A stretch of 64,000 bases of DNA from contig JAEXZS010000045.1 in assembly GCA_023451375.1 (NCBI GenBank), positions 19,723-83,722 of the forward strand, given 5' to 3'. Below, piece after piece: positions 30,985 through 39,697 of the stretch (the first letter of the stretch is position 1; each line of letters starts with the position of its first letter). Source of the DNA: Pseudomonadota bacterium. Lineage in GTDB: Bacteria > Pseudomonadota > Alphaproteobacteria > Caulobacterales > Caulobacteraceae. The notes under the pieces are model-generated. The model was not told where the DNA came from and did no database searches. It saw only the letters and a list, made by a program, of their open reading frames with translations. The position numbers were made by a program, and so were the translations under genes.

Positions 30985-31090
30985 CCGGGCCGCACCCTGC
31001 GACCTTCACGGGGACCGAACAGGCGATGGGCGACGGACATGCACCCGAAGGGCCGAAACGGAGTGGAGGACCGCGCTAGCGGTTGCCTGG
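30985..31090 (-). promoter_or_regulatory. Class II structured leader, copy 4
   Basis: It carries the CACCCGAAGGGCCGAAACGG block and a hairpin ACCGC (31070-31074) with GCGGT (31079-31083). In the 4905 copy the same stem is ACGGC/GCCGT, a paired swap that supports base pairing. The remaining stretch to 31270 shows no gene. Confidence 0.65.
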
Positions 31091-31270
31091 ACCGTCGAGG
31101 GCGCTCTAGCCCGACCCTTCGCCGGTCCCCCTCTCGTGAAGGCGCGGATGCGGCTCTCTCAGGCCTCAAAGGACTGGCGCCGTGATCAGCCGATCCGGTA
31201 GGACGGCCGCCAAAAGGCGGCAGGGTGTTGAACGTCGAGGTCCTAGTTCAGGCCGACGCCATGGAAGGCC

Positions 31271-34200
31271 TCAAGCCGCCCGCGGGCGGGCGATCGTCGA
31301 GACCAGCGGATAGCGGGCGACCAGTCGAGCCAGGATGTCGGCGCCGGCGTCGTTCGAGGGAATGAAGAGACGGGTCCGATAGCTGATGATCTCGGTCATC
31401 ATACCCATCGCCTTCATGGCGGGTAGGGACGAGGGCAGGATGCCGGTCACCTCGATGCGCTGAGCGCCCATGACCAGGCTGCGGCGGACCGAAACGTCTT
31501 CGGCCAGTTGCAGGGTCACGCCCTGATCGCGAACCATGGCCCATCCGGCGACTGGCGATAAAGCCGGCGCGTCCAGACCGAACTGGCGGCAGACGCCGCC
31601 AAGGTCTGCTTCGGCGACCATACGGCCGATGATACGCTCCCCGTCGTCCGTCTGCAGGCGATAGACCCGCGTCGTGTCCTGGGGCAGTCGTGACCAGATC
31701 GGGAGCAGGAGACCGGTGACGACGTTGATGGTCGACTCCATGGTTTCGGGAAGGCTGTCGATCTCGGTCTGCCAGGCCAGAGCGAAGGCGGGCTCTTCGA
31801 CAGGTTGCCATTGCGACGCCGCCTGTTCGGCGACGCTGACCGTATCGCGAGACATTGGACGATACAGGCGGACGCGGTCTTCAACGCGACCGTCATCGAA
31901 CATCCTTGCGGGGGCCCGAACAGCCAGCGCTGCCCGGCCGGACTGACGGTTGATGAGGAAGACCCCCTCGCGATCGGCGCGGATCCCCATAACGTCGGCA
32001 AGGCGCAGCGGCTGGACGCGCTGGACCTGGGTCACGGTGAGGAGGCGGGTTTCCGCCCCGCTCTCGGCGTGGGTGAAGATCGTCTTGCGGGCGGTGACGG
32101 TGAACCGTTCCGCCGTCAGGGTCTCTACGCCGACTTCGAAGACGCCGGCGGCGACAGCGGCTTCCACCTCGGCCTCAATGCGTTCCTCGAGATAGCCGAA
32201 GATGCTGTTCTGCATGTCGATTCGAAGGGCGAGTACGCGGTTCAGGAACTGCGTGATCGGGGGCAGGTCCTCCTTCAGGGTGCCGTCGGTGTCGCAGAGG
32301 GACAGACCGGTGGCGGCCTCGAAGGCTCCGAGGGTCAAGCCGTCGACGCGGCCCGCATAGAGCATGTGATACAGGCGACGAAGGCCCGTCTTGGCGTAGT
32401 CCGACTCGAGGTTGTCTTCCGTCCGGAAAAGGCCCTGGCCGCCGGTCTGGCGCTGGCCCTTGGTCAGGGCGCCCAAGCTATCGAGGCGCCGGGCGATTGT
32501 GCTGAGGAAGCGCTTCTCGCCCTTCACGTTCGTAGCGACCGGCCGGAAGATCGGCGGGTGCTTTTGGTTGGTGCGGTTGGTGCGGCCGAGGCCCTGAACG
32601 GCTGCGTCAGCCCTCCAGCCTGGCTCAAGGAGGTAGTGTGCGCGTGTGGCCTGGTTCACCGCACCGAGATCCGAGTGGTAGCTGCGGCCGGTCCCACCCG
32701 CGTCCGAAAAGACCAGAATGGGCTTCTTGCCGTCCATGAACGCGGCGGTCTCGCCCTGGTTGGCGGAGCCCGGACGAGTTTCGACACAGTGCCGGCTCTG
32801 GCCTTGGGTGGTTTTGCGGACGATCCGGCGAGACCGGCCGGTGACCTCAGCGACGCGATCCGTGCCGAAGTGATGAATGATCTGGTCCAGCGCGGCCTGA
32901 ACGGGGGGCAGGGCGCCGAGATACTCGATCAGCTCGTCGCGTTGGGCGAGCGCCTCCTGGCAAAGGACGGGCTGGCCGCCGGCGTCGACGGCGGGTCGCG
33001 AGCGCATGTTGCCGTCCTCGTCCGAGTACGGTTCGAACAAGGCCACGGGGAAGGAGTGCATCAGATAATCCATCACGTACTCGCGGGGCGTGACGTCGAT
33101 CTGCAGGTCGTGCCATTCGGACACGGGGACCTCCGCCAGGCGACGATCGGTCATGGCCTCGCCGGTGCTGACGAGCTGGATGACGGGCGCTAAGCCCTCG
33201 GCAAGATCCTTCTCGATCCAACGGATGAGCGTGGGGACCTTCATGGCGGTGACAAGGTGGTTGAAGAAACGGACTTTCGCGCCCTCGAACGCCGACCTGG
33301 CCGCCCCCTTGGCGTTCCCATTGAGGGCGCCGCTGTCCTCGTTGCTGATGCCGGTCGCTTTCAGGGCGTCTTCAAGGTTGTTGTGAATGATCGAGAACGC
33401 ATCGGCGTAGGCGTCGTAGATCTCGATCTGGGCACTGGTCAGCGCGTGCTCGACGATCTCATATTCGACGCCGGCGTGGGACAGGGCGCGCGAGGTGTAG
33501 AGACCCAGCGCCTTCATGTCGCGAGCGAGAACCTCCATGGCGGCGACGCCGCCGGCTTCCATCGCGGTGACGAAGCTGGCGCGCGTGGGGAAGGGGAAGT
33601 CCGCGCCGCCCCAGAGGCCGAGGCGGGAGGCGTAGCCCAGGTTGGCCACCGTCGTTGCGCCGGTCGCCGAGACGTACAGAACCCGGGGGCGGGGCAGGGC
33701 GTTCTGCAGCCGGAGGCCGGCCTTGCCTTGTTCGGAGGGTCCGCGGTCGCCACGAGCCCCCTTTTCGCCTGCGGCGTTGGCCAGAGCGTGAGCCTCGTCG
33801 ATCGCGATGACGCCGTCGAAGTCCGGTCCCAGCCAGTCGAGGATCTGCTGCAGGCGCGAAGCCTTCTCCTGGCGAGCGCCGGAACGCAGCGTGCCGAAGG
33901 TAACGAACAGGATGCCCTCAGACAGGGTGATCGGGGCGCCCTGCTTGAAGCGGGAGAGCGGAACGATCTGCTCGCGGCGGCCGCCGAGGGCGGTCCAGTC
34001 GCGTTGAGCGTCCTCGAGGAGCGGGTCGTTCTTCGAAATCCAGACGGCCTTGCGGCGGCCCTTCAGCCAGTTGTCGAGGATGGCTCCGGCGAGCTGACGC
34101 CCCTTGCCGGCCCCTGTTCCATCGCCGAGGAAGAAGCCCTTGCGGAAGGTGACTGCGCGTTCATCGCCGTCTGGCGCGGCGCTGACGTTGTCGAAGGTTT

Positions 34201-35617
34201 CGTCGACGACCCACGATCCGGCCAGATCCGCGCTATGCGCCTCGCCGGCATAGATGATGGTCTCCAGCTGGGCCTCAGAAAGGATGCCGTCGTCGACCAG
34301 ACGGCGGGGGAGGTGGGGACGGTAGGTCGGGCGCGGCAAGCGGACCGCAGCCATGGCGGTCGATTGCACCAGAGGCGTGGGGTGGGGTTTCGCGCCAGCG
34401 ATGGAGATGCTTTCGACGGCGTAGGTCTCGTAGATCCCGTCGGCGTCGTTGGCGGGGCGGTGATCTCCGGCGTTGGCCAAGGCGTAGTCGAGCTCGATGA
34501 CGTCGGCGAACGTCGGCGAAGGCGGGGTCACCAGTCCGGACGCAGGGCGAGCCGCGACGCGGGGGGCGGTTGGGCGCAGAACTGGCGCACGGGGTATTGC
34601 GATTGGCGCGGGAGCGCCGAGACGACGAGGCGCCTCCAGGACCGCCTGCAGCAGCGCGGCTGAATCGCTGGCGGTCGGGCCCGATGGCGTCAGCTGCTCC
34701 GCGTCGGCCGGGGCGACCTTGTCGAAGATGGTCAGGCGAGTGTCGATCGTCGTGCCGTGGCGGGCATAGGCCCGACCGTCCACCGGCATTGTGAAAGCGA
34801 GTGTGGCGCCCCGGCGCTGAAGGGCGGCGAACCTTTGGGGATGAGCTTCAGGGGAAAGACCGGCGCCGGTGATGGTGACAAGGCGGCCGCCGGGGGCCAG
34901 CCGGGCGAGGGCGGAGGCGATGTGCCGGAAGTCTGCGCCCTGAGCACGCCCAACGACATCTGGCGTGACGGAGAAGGGTGGGTTCATCACGACCAGGTTC
35001 GGCTGGACCGACGCGGGAAGGCGATCGTTGATCTGTTCCGCGTTCAGGCGGGTGACGGGCGTGTCCCGAAAGAGAGTGTCGAGCAACTCGGCGCGCCGCG
35101 GGTCCAGCTCGTTGAGGTGGACGCGCGCGCCCGCCATTTCCGCAAACACGGCCAGAAGGCCCGTGCCGGCGGAAGGCTCGAGGACCACGTCACTGGACCG
35201 GGTGTCGAGGGCGATGCTGGCGACGAAGGCGAGGTCGACCGGCGTGGAGAACTGCTGGAAGGCGACCTGGTTCTCCGACCGGCGCGTCTGGGACGGGGTG
35301 AGCGCCAGAAGATCGCGTAACTCCGCGAGAATCTCGAAGGGCGCGTCGCGCCGCCCAATCAGGGCGGAAGCCTGCCGGCGAAGGTAAAGGACCTGGGCCA
35401 GCTCCGAGGCCTCGTAGGCGTCCTTCCAGTCCCACGCCCCTTCGGCGTCGCTCGCGCCGAAGGTGTCTTCCAGGGTCGTGCGGAGGAGCCGGGCGTCGAG
35501 TTGACGACCCTTGCCCAGGGCGACGGCCAGCACCCAAGCGGCGGCGATCAGTGCATCTGTCCGGCTGGGGGCGTCGAAAAGCGAACCTGTGATCAGGCGA
35601 GCGGAAGCGTGGGTCAT
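31271..35617 (-). CDS. N6-methyltransferase plus Strawberry-notch-type helicase
   Basis: The 1448-aa product combines two activities. The N-terminal part (to about residue 330) is an adenine methyltransferase: VLEPSAGTGLLA near residue 145 and NPPF near 211. A helicase follows: GDGTGAGKGRQLAG (Walker A, near 496), IDEAHALAN (Walker B, near 607), VSATGAT, and the SNO-specific C-terminal domain with AGGTGRSYHSDLGAVN and WRADAAVQGLGRTNR. The arrangement recalls the P1 phage DarB protein, which protects DNA from type I restriction. The start at 35617 has GGAGA; the longer open frame upstream is not conserved-looking. Confidence 0.88.
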   Translation of the reverse strand: MTHASARLITGSLFDAPSRTDALIAAAWVLAVALGKGRQLDARLLRTTLEDTFGASDAEGAWDWKDAYEASELAQVLYLRRQASALIGRRDAPFEILAELRDLLALTPSQTRRSENQVAFQQFSTPVDLAFVASIALDTRSSDVVLEPSAGTGLLAVFAEMAGARVHLNELDPRRAELLDTLFRDTPVTRLNAEQINDRLPASVQPNLVVMNPPFSVTPDVVGRAQGADFRHIASALARLAPGGRLVTITGAGLSPEAHPQRFAALQRRGATLAFTMPVDGRAYARHGTTIDTRLTIFDKVAPADAEQLTPSGPTASDSAALLQAVLEAPRRLGAPAPIAIPRAPVLRPTAPRVAARPASGLVTPPSPTFADVIELDYALANAGDHRPANDADGIYETYAVESISIAGAKPHPTPLVQSTAMAAVRLPRPTYRPHLPRRLVDDGILSEAQLETIIYAGEAHSADLAGSWVVDETFDNVSAAPDGDERAVTFRKGFFLGDGTGAGKGRQLAGAILDNWLKGRRKAVWISKNDPLLEDAQRDWTALGGRREQIVPLSRFKQGAPITLSEGILFVTFGTLRSGARQEKASRLQQILDWLGPDFDGVIAIDEAHALANAAGEKGARGDRGPSEQGKAGLRLQNALPRPRVLYVSATGATTVANLGYASRLGLWGGADFPFPTRASFVTAMEAGGVAAMEVLARDMKALGLYTSRALSHAGVEYEIVEHALTSAQIEIYDAYADAFSIIHNNLEDALKATGISNEDSGALNGNAKGAARSAFEGAKVRFFNHLVTAMKVPTLIRWIEKDLAEGLAPVIQLVSTGEAMTDRRLAEVPVSEWHDLQIDVTPREYVMDYLMHSFPVALFEPYSDEDGNMRSRPAVDAGGQPVLCQEALAQRDELIEYLGALPPVQAALDQIIHHFGTDRVAEVTGRSRRIVRKTTQGQSRHCVETRPGSANQGETAAFMDGKKPILVFSDAGGTGRSYHSDLGAVNQATRAHYLLEPGWRADAAVQGLGRTNRTNQKHPPIFRPVATNVKGEKRFLSTIARRLDSLGALTKGQRQTGGQGLFRTEDNLESDYAKTGLRRLYHMLYAGRVDGLTLGAFEAATGLSLCDTDGTLKEDLPPITQFLNRVLALRIDMQNSIFGYLEERIEAEVEAAVAAGVFEVGVETLTAERFTVTARKTIFTHAESGAETRLLTVTQVQRVQPLRLADVMGIRADREGVFLINRQSGRAALAVRAPARMFDDGRVEDRVRLYRPMSRDTVSVAEQAASQWQPVEEPAFALAWQTEIDSLPETMESTINVVTGLLLPIWSRLPQDTTRVYRLQTDDGERIIGRMVAEADLGGVCRQFGLDAPALSPVAGWAMVRDQGVTLQLAEDVSVRRSLVMGAQRIEVTGILPSSLPAMKAMGMMTEIISYRTRLFIPSNDAGADILARLVARYPLVSTIARPRAA

Positions 35618-35782
35618 CGGAGGTCTCCGGAAAGGGTTGAACCGGACCGGAAGGGCTCTCTTCTCTCGCCCTATCGATCTTGCCCCTCTCGAATCCTCCT
35701 CTCCCTCTCGCTCTGTGCGCCTGCTCCGGCGGTTGCCTATCGGCGCGGTCGGAACGGCGGCGTCAGGCCGGGAACCCAGACG

Positions 35783-35817
35783 CAAAAAGGCCCCGCTCCG
35801 GTTTCCCGGGCGGGGCC
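35783..35817 (-). terminator. Intrinsic terminator after the putative regulator gene
   Basis: GGCCCCGC pairs with GCGGGGCC around a GC-rich loop, followed by TTTTTGC on the minus strand. Confidence 0.85.
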
Positions 35818-35836
35818 TTGTTGGGCCGGGCGGGTG

Positions 35837-36292
35837 TTACATGGCGAGGCGGTGTGGCTCGTCGTAGATCGGTTCGTGAGAAATGACCTGGTCGGTGGCG
35901 CGTGTGCGCGGCACTGCGAGGGCCTGTGGCAGGAGGCGGCCGCCGGCGAGGCGGTCCTCATTGGTCGCACGGATGGCCAGCTGCTGCTGGGCGACGAGCA
36001 CGCAGTGCATCATCGCCCAGAAGGTCGCCTCATCGGTCGAGTTCTGAGCGGCGTACATCACCTGGGCGAAATCGTCGCCGGTTGCGCCGAGAATGGCGAG
36101 GGTGATGTCTAACTTCTGAGGCCCGCCTTTCGACCCATAATTGGGATCGGCGTAGGCGCTCACTGTATCTCGATTGAAGCCCGCCTTCTCGGCGATGTTC
36201 TTGATGCCCTGCTGGCGACACCGAACGGCAATCAAGTAGGCAACGCGACGCTTGATTTGATCAGGCGACGGCGTCTTGTCTTTCCACGGCAT
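35837..36292 (-). CDS. Putative helix-turn-helix protein, 151 aa
   Basis: The N-terminal half (LIAVRCRQQGIKNIAEKAGF, then NRDTVSAYADPNYGS) looks like a helix-turn-helix. The following helical stretch contains LDITLAILGATGDDFAQVMY. This may be a regulator of the methylase-helicase gene downstream or of the conjugation operon. The start at 36292 is the only good one. Confidence 0.65.
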   Translation of the reverse strand: MPWKDKTPSPDQIKRRVAYLIAVRCRQQGIKNIAEKAGFNRDTVSAYADPNYGSKGGPQKLDITLAILGATGDDFAQVMYAAQNSTDEATFWAMMHCVLVAQQQLAIRATNEDRLAGGRLLPQALAVPRTRATDQVISHEPIYDEPHRLAM

Positions 36293-36660
36293 AAGGCCCC
36301 CAAAAAACTACTGGCCGCGCGCTGCGGCGTAACCCCAACTTATCTGGCCGAGTCCCCCCTCATCTAGGACGCCCCCGCAGCAGAGGCGTCTGTGATCTGC
36401 GGAAGGCAGAGGGGTAGGTTGCTCAGCCTGGCTTCATTGGCGCTGGGGTCCGGGGCCGCGGATCAGCGTAGAGGCCATTCGTCCGCCAGTTGCAAATCAG
36501 CGGTGCCCTAGAATCACCAAATAGGCGAGCGGAAGCAAGCGGAAAGCGGAGCGGAGTCCGCACGATGCCCAAAAAAAGACGCATCCCGTGGCCGGAACGC
36601 CGCACAGACGCGGCTGGCGGGTCGTTTTAAGAGACTGAGGGGCCGCAACTTAAGGTATCG
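36293..36660. other. Non-coding stretch
   Basis: No convincing gene. A 21-codon frame at 36565-36630 on the plus strand has a GGAG eight bases upstream and encodes a basic peptide (MPKKRRIPWPERR); it is noted but not called. The rest has no recognised site. Confidence 0.4.
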
Positions 36661-37287
36661 TTAAGGACGGTCGGGCGGCGGGAAGTCGTCCTTGCCGTAG
36701 GTCGATATCAAAATGGCACGGCAGGCGAGGCCGTACATGTAGAGGGCGACCAGCACGACGGCGCGCGTGGTTCTCCAATAGTGCCGGCGGTGTCCGGGGG
36801 CCGAACCGGTGCGACGTGCATCAGTGGCCATGAGGTGCATGGCGACCTCGTCCGCCAATGACTTGGTCGACAGGGGGAGCCGCAGCGTGCCCTTGCGCGA
36901 GTAGTATCCGATGTCGAGCGCTTCGAGACGCTTCGTCGCGATGGCGCCGGTGCGCTGCTTCAGGGCCTGGAGGGCTGGACCGACGAGGTCCAACGTCGAC
37001 AGCTGCCGCCCTTGGGTGACGCGGTGAAAAGCCTTGGCTGCGTCAACTGCGTTCCAGAACACAGGATCGGCCGTGAGCGGGATTTTGAGGACCTGCGGCT
37101 CGCGCACGGGTTCGTCCCCACCCGATGAAATGGTGTCGTTGCCCAAAAGATATCCCGTCCTCCCCCCGGACCACTGTTCTTCCGCCCGGGGCACCAATGC
37201 GGCGTAACAGATTCCGCCATTAACCGCGTCCCCCGAATGCGGCCCGGACAACGCAACGCGCGGGGCTAAACGCGCGAAACGCAGCAA
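36661..37287 (-). CDS. Hypothetical membrane-tail protein, start uncertain
   Basis: The C-terminal 140 residues look coding: AVDAAKAFHRVTQGRQLSTL, then LEALDIGYYSRKGTLRLPLS and a transmembrane helix near the end (RAVVLVALYMYGLACRAILI). There is no convincing ATG; TTG at 37287 or 37146 are the possible starts, so the N-terminus is uncertain. It faces away from the conjugation operon. Function unknown. Confidence 0.45.
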   Translation of the reverse strand: MLRFARLAPRVALSGPHSGDAVNGGICYAALVPRAEEQWSGGRTGYLLGNDTISSGGDEPVREPQVLKIPLTADPVFWNAVDAAKAFHRVTQGRQLSTLDLVGPALQALKQRTGAIATKRLEALDIGYYSRKGTLRLPLSTKSLADEVAMHLMATDARRTGSAPGHRRHYWRTTRAVVLVALYMYGLACRAILISTYGKDDFPPPDRP

Positions 37288-37591
37288 CGCAGCAGTAATA
37301 CGCAGGCCGAGGGCGGACGGATGCGGAAGCGCGTCCGCATGGCGCGGACGGCGACGGGCGAAAAGCGGGGAGGGGGCCGCATCGCACGGAGTCGCGCGGG
37401 CGGCGGGCGGCTGCGAATACGCAAGAAGCGGAAGTAAGTCCTCAGCATGTTAGGTAATCCGCAAGCAATAAAACGCCAATTTCAGGGCGTAACGCAATAA
37501 AAAGGATTGCGTTGCTATCAAAACCATGAGTTTTTAGATCGGGTCGAGGCGACCTAGCGCGTCGGCTCATCTAGGAACGAGGTTTATAACT
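37288..37591. other. Region upstream of the conjugation operon
   Basis: This AT-richer 300 bp should hold the promoter of the conjugation operon. It contains an inverted repeat AACGCAAT/ATTGCGTT at 37491-37513 with a seven-base loop. The rest has no recognised elements; an oriT consensus was not identified. Confidence 0.45.
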
Positions 37592-37933
37592 ATGAAGAGG
37601 AATGTGATGACGCTGGGTTCGGCCGCTGTGCTGTCCGACCCGAAGGTTATCCGCAACGTCGAGCGCGCCCTGCTTCTGGGCACCGTCGCTGTCGCGGTGA
37701 CCGCCACCGCCGTTGCCGGCACGGACAACACGTTCGACTCGACCGTCTCTCAGCTGACCGACTGGACCGAAGGTTCGCTCGGCAAGCTGGCGGGTGTGGC
37801 CGGTGTCGCCGTGGCCCTGGTCGGCATGGTGATGAAGTTCGACTGGCGTCTGATCGGCGGCGCAGCGGGGATCGGGCTGACAGCAGCCACGGGCCCGGGG
37901 ATCGTCTCCGCTCTGGCTTCGGCCGTTTTCTAA
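37592..37933 (+). CDS. traA: TraA-like F-type pilin
   Basis: The 113-aa product has a long signal region (ALLLGTVAVAVTATAVAG) and a mature part beginning near residue 44. Two hydrophobic stretches (LAGVAGVAVALVGMVM and AAGIGLTAATGPGIVSALAS) flank a basic turn (KFDWR), as in F pilin. It is the first gene of the operon, as in alphaproteobacterial F-type systems. The second ATG (37607) has a better-placed AGAGG box and may be the true start. Confidence 0.75.
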   Translation: MKRNVMTLGSAAVLSDPKVIRNVERALLLGTVAVAVTATAVAGTDNTFDSTVSQLTDWTEGSLGKLAGVAGVAVALVGMVMKFDWRLIGGAAGIGLTAATGPGIVSALASAVF

Positions 37934-37961
37934 GAGAGGGGAGCATCCCCCCTTTACTCTC
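37934..37961 (+). terminator. Hairpin after the pilin gene
   Basis: GAGAG and CTCTC close a stem with GGGG/CCCC inside. The T-run is short, so partial termination or transcript stability is more likely than full termination. Such a site would raise pilin over downstream expression. Confidence 0.4.
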
Positions 37962-38088
37962 AGAGCGATGAGGGCGGGGCGGCGTCGGAAGGGGTTCCAC
38001 GTCGCTCCGCTCCCTAGCTCAGCAATCCCAAGTACAGCGCGTAGCTTGCAAACCGGCGCACTGTTCTTCGGGGCAACCAGTTAGGCCC

Positions 38089-38373
38089 ATGAAAGACACA
38101 TATATTCCGCAACACCTCGACGCGCCTGAGCGCTATTTGGTGTTTACTCCGGACGAGCTGGCCGTAGTCGTCGCTCCTCTGTTGATCTGCATTCTGGTTT
38201 TCAACTTCCTGGTCGGCCTCATCGTGGCGGGCACGTGCCTGTGGGCGCTGCGGAAGTTCAAACAGGGCAGCTCCCTCAGCCGACTGAAATGGGCGGCCTA
38301 CTGGCTTCTGCCCTCCGACGTCTTCCGGCTGAAGGCGACGCCGCCCTCCCATCTTCGCGAGCTGGCGGGCTGA
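38089..38373 (+). CDS. traL: TraL, pilus assembly protein
   Basis: The 94-aa product has two transmembrane segments (LAVVVAPLLICILVFNFLVG and the following GLIVAGTCLWALRKF), an N-terminal YIPQHLDAPERYLVF motif and the C-terminal RLKWAAYWLLPS typical of TraL. It belongs to the inner-membrane part of the F-type secretion channel. Confidence 0.9.
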   Translation: MKDTYIPQHLDAPERYLVFTPDELAVVVAPLLICILVFNFLVGLIVAGTCLWALRKFKQGSSLSRLKWAAYWLLPSDVFRLKATPPSHLRELAG

Positions 38374-38375
38374 CC

Positions 38376-38975
38376 ATGAAAACAATGAACGTGAACAATC
38401 AGGCGCGTGTGCTGAACCGGCGCCTGACAGCGGTTTCGATTTTGCTGGCCGCGAGCATCACCGCCAACGCCGCGATGGCGGTTTCGGTGGCGACGATGAA
38501 CAAGGTGGTTCTGGTCCCCAGCCTGTCGGACTCGGTCGAGATCTCGGCGCACGGTGGCGTTGACCGTGACTACCTCGAACGTCTGGCGCGGGATGCGACC
38601 TACCTGTTCCTCAACAGGACGCCCGAGAGCGCCCGGTATTTCGAGCGGAACCTTGAGCGGATCACCGAGCCGGAAACCTATCAGGAGATCAAGGCGGCGC
38701 TGATCCTTGACCGCCAGGAGCGGCAGAACACGCGAACGTCGCAGACCTTCTATCCGAACGACTTCTTCGTCGACCCATCGAAGCTCTACGTCGAAGTCGT
38801 CGGTGAGCTTGAAACCAGCAACGGCACGCGGATCGTCGAGACCAAACGGGCGACCTACGGCCTGACCTTCAACAAGCGCGGTTCGATGCTTCGTCTCGCC
38901 AGCTTTGTCCCGGTCGAGAAGGACCAGGCGCAGGGCACTCGCGCTCCAGTTTCCAACAAGGATGAACAGCTATGA
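38376..38975 (+). CDS. traE: TraE, VirB5/VirB8-class assembly protein
   Basis: The 199-aa product has an N-terminal membrane anchor (AVSILLAASITANAAMAVSV) and a periplasmic domain with YFERNLERITEPETY, PNDFFVDPSKLYVEVVGELE and RATYGLTFNKRGSMLRLASF, matching TraE. The start is two bases past the traL stop. It stabilises the pilus assembly scaffold. Confidence 0.92.
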   Translation: MKTMNVNNQARVLNRRLTAVSILLAASITANAAMAVSVATMNKVVLVPSLSDSVEISAHGGVDRDYLERLARDATYLFLNRTPESARYFERNLERITEPETYQEIKAALILDRQERQNTRTSQTFYPNDFFVDPSKLYVEVVGELETSNGTRIVETKRATYGLTFNKRGSMLRLASFVPVEKDQAQGTRAPVSNKDEQL

Positions 38976-39697
38976 AGCGTGCGCTTCTCACGGGCGCCGC
39001 GTTCTGCGCCGCGCTGCTGGCGACCAGCCCAGCCCATGCCGATCCGGTCCAGGTCCGCAACGGACAATTCGAAGCCGTTGTATCGGCCGACCAGATGTCC
39101 CGCATCGCAATCGAGGGCGACAAGATCGTCTCGGTGCGCTCGATCAGCGAACCTGACGGCCCTCAGATGATGGTCGAGGCCGAGGAGGCCACAGGTGATG
39201 TCTATGTCGCCTTTGACGGCGACGTCCTGGGGCGGACCTTCACCCTGTTCCTGGTCACGCAGTCGGGCCGAACGGTGCAAGCGACCCTCTCGCCCGCTGC
39301 GGTGGCGGGGCAGACAGTCACGGTGAATATGGGCGCATCGGCGTCGTCCGGTTCGGGGGAGACCGTCCAGCGCTCCGAACGCCGCAGCGGCTACATGGAA
39401 ACCGTGACGGCGCTCTTCCGGCTGATGTTCAACGGAGAGGCCCCCGAAGGGGTGCGGCGTGAAGCGCGGGCAGGCCAAGCGACACGGGTCGGGCCGTTCA
39501 AACTCCGTGTGGTCGAGACCTACGAGGTCGCGAACCTGCGAGGTCAGGTCCTCGCTATCCGCAACGCCTCCGAGGCGACCGTCCCGGTCGTCGTGGACAG
39601 CTTCCTGGTCGCTGGGGTGATGGCGGCCGCCGCCGACCGGGTGGAGCTGCTCCCGGGCGCTGATGGACGGGTCTTCGTCGTGGAGGAAGTCCGTTGA
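38972..39697 (+). CDS. traK: TraK, VirB9-class outer-membrane core protein
   Basis: The 241-aa secreted protein has a signal peptide cut near AHA-DP, repeated beta motifs (MSRIAIEGDKIVSVRSISEP, GDVYVAFDG, FTLFLVTQSGRTVQATLSP) and a C-terminal beta domain. These match TraK, the VirB9 counterpart. It overlaps traE by four bases (ATGA). Confidence 0.92.
   Translation: MKRALLTGAAFCAALLATSPAHADPVQVRNGQFEAVVSADQMSRIAIEGDKIVSVRSISEPDGPQMMVEAEEATGDVYVAFDGDVLGRTFTLFLVTQSGRTVQATLSPAAVAGQTVTVNMGASASSGSGETVQRSERRSGYMETVTALFRLMFNGEAPEGVRREARAGQATRVGPFKLRVVETYEVANLRGQVLAIRNASEATVPVVVDSFLVAGVMAAAADRVELLPGADGRVFVVEEVR

Noticed and set aside
36565..36630. A 21-codon frame with a possible ribosome binding site (basic peptide)
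   Set aside because: Too short and isolated, with no coupling to another gene; noted only.
37288..37591. oriT
   Set aside because: An inverted repeat is present, but no recognised nick motif, and no relaxase gene is adjacent.
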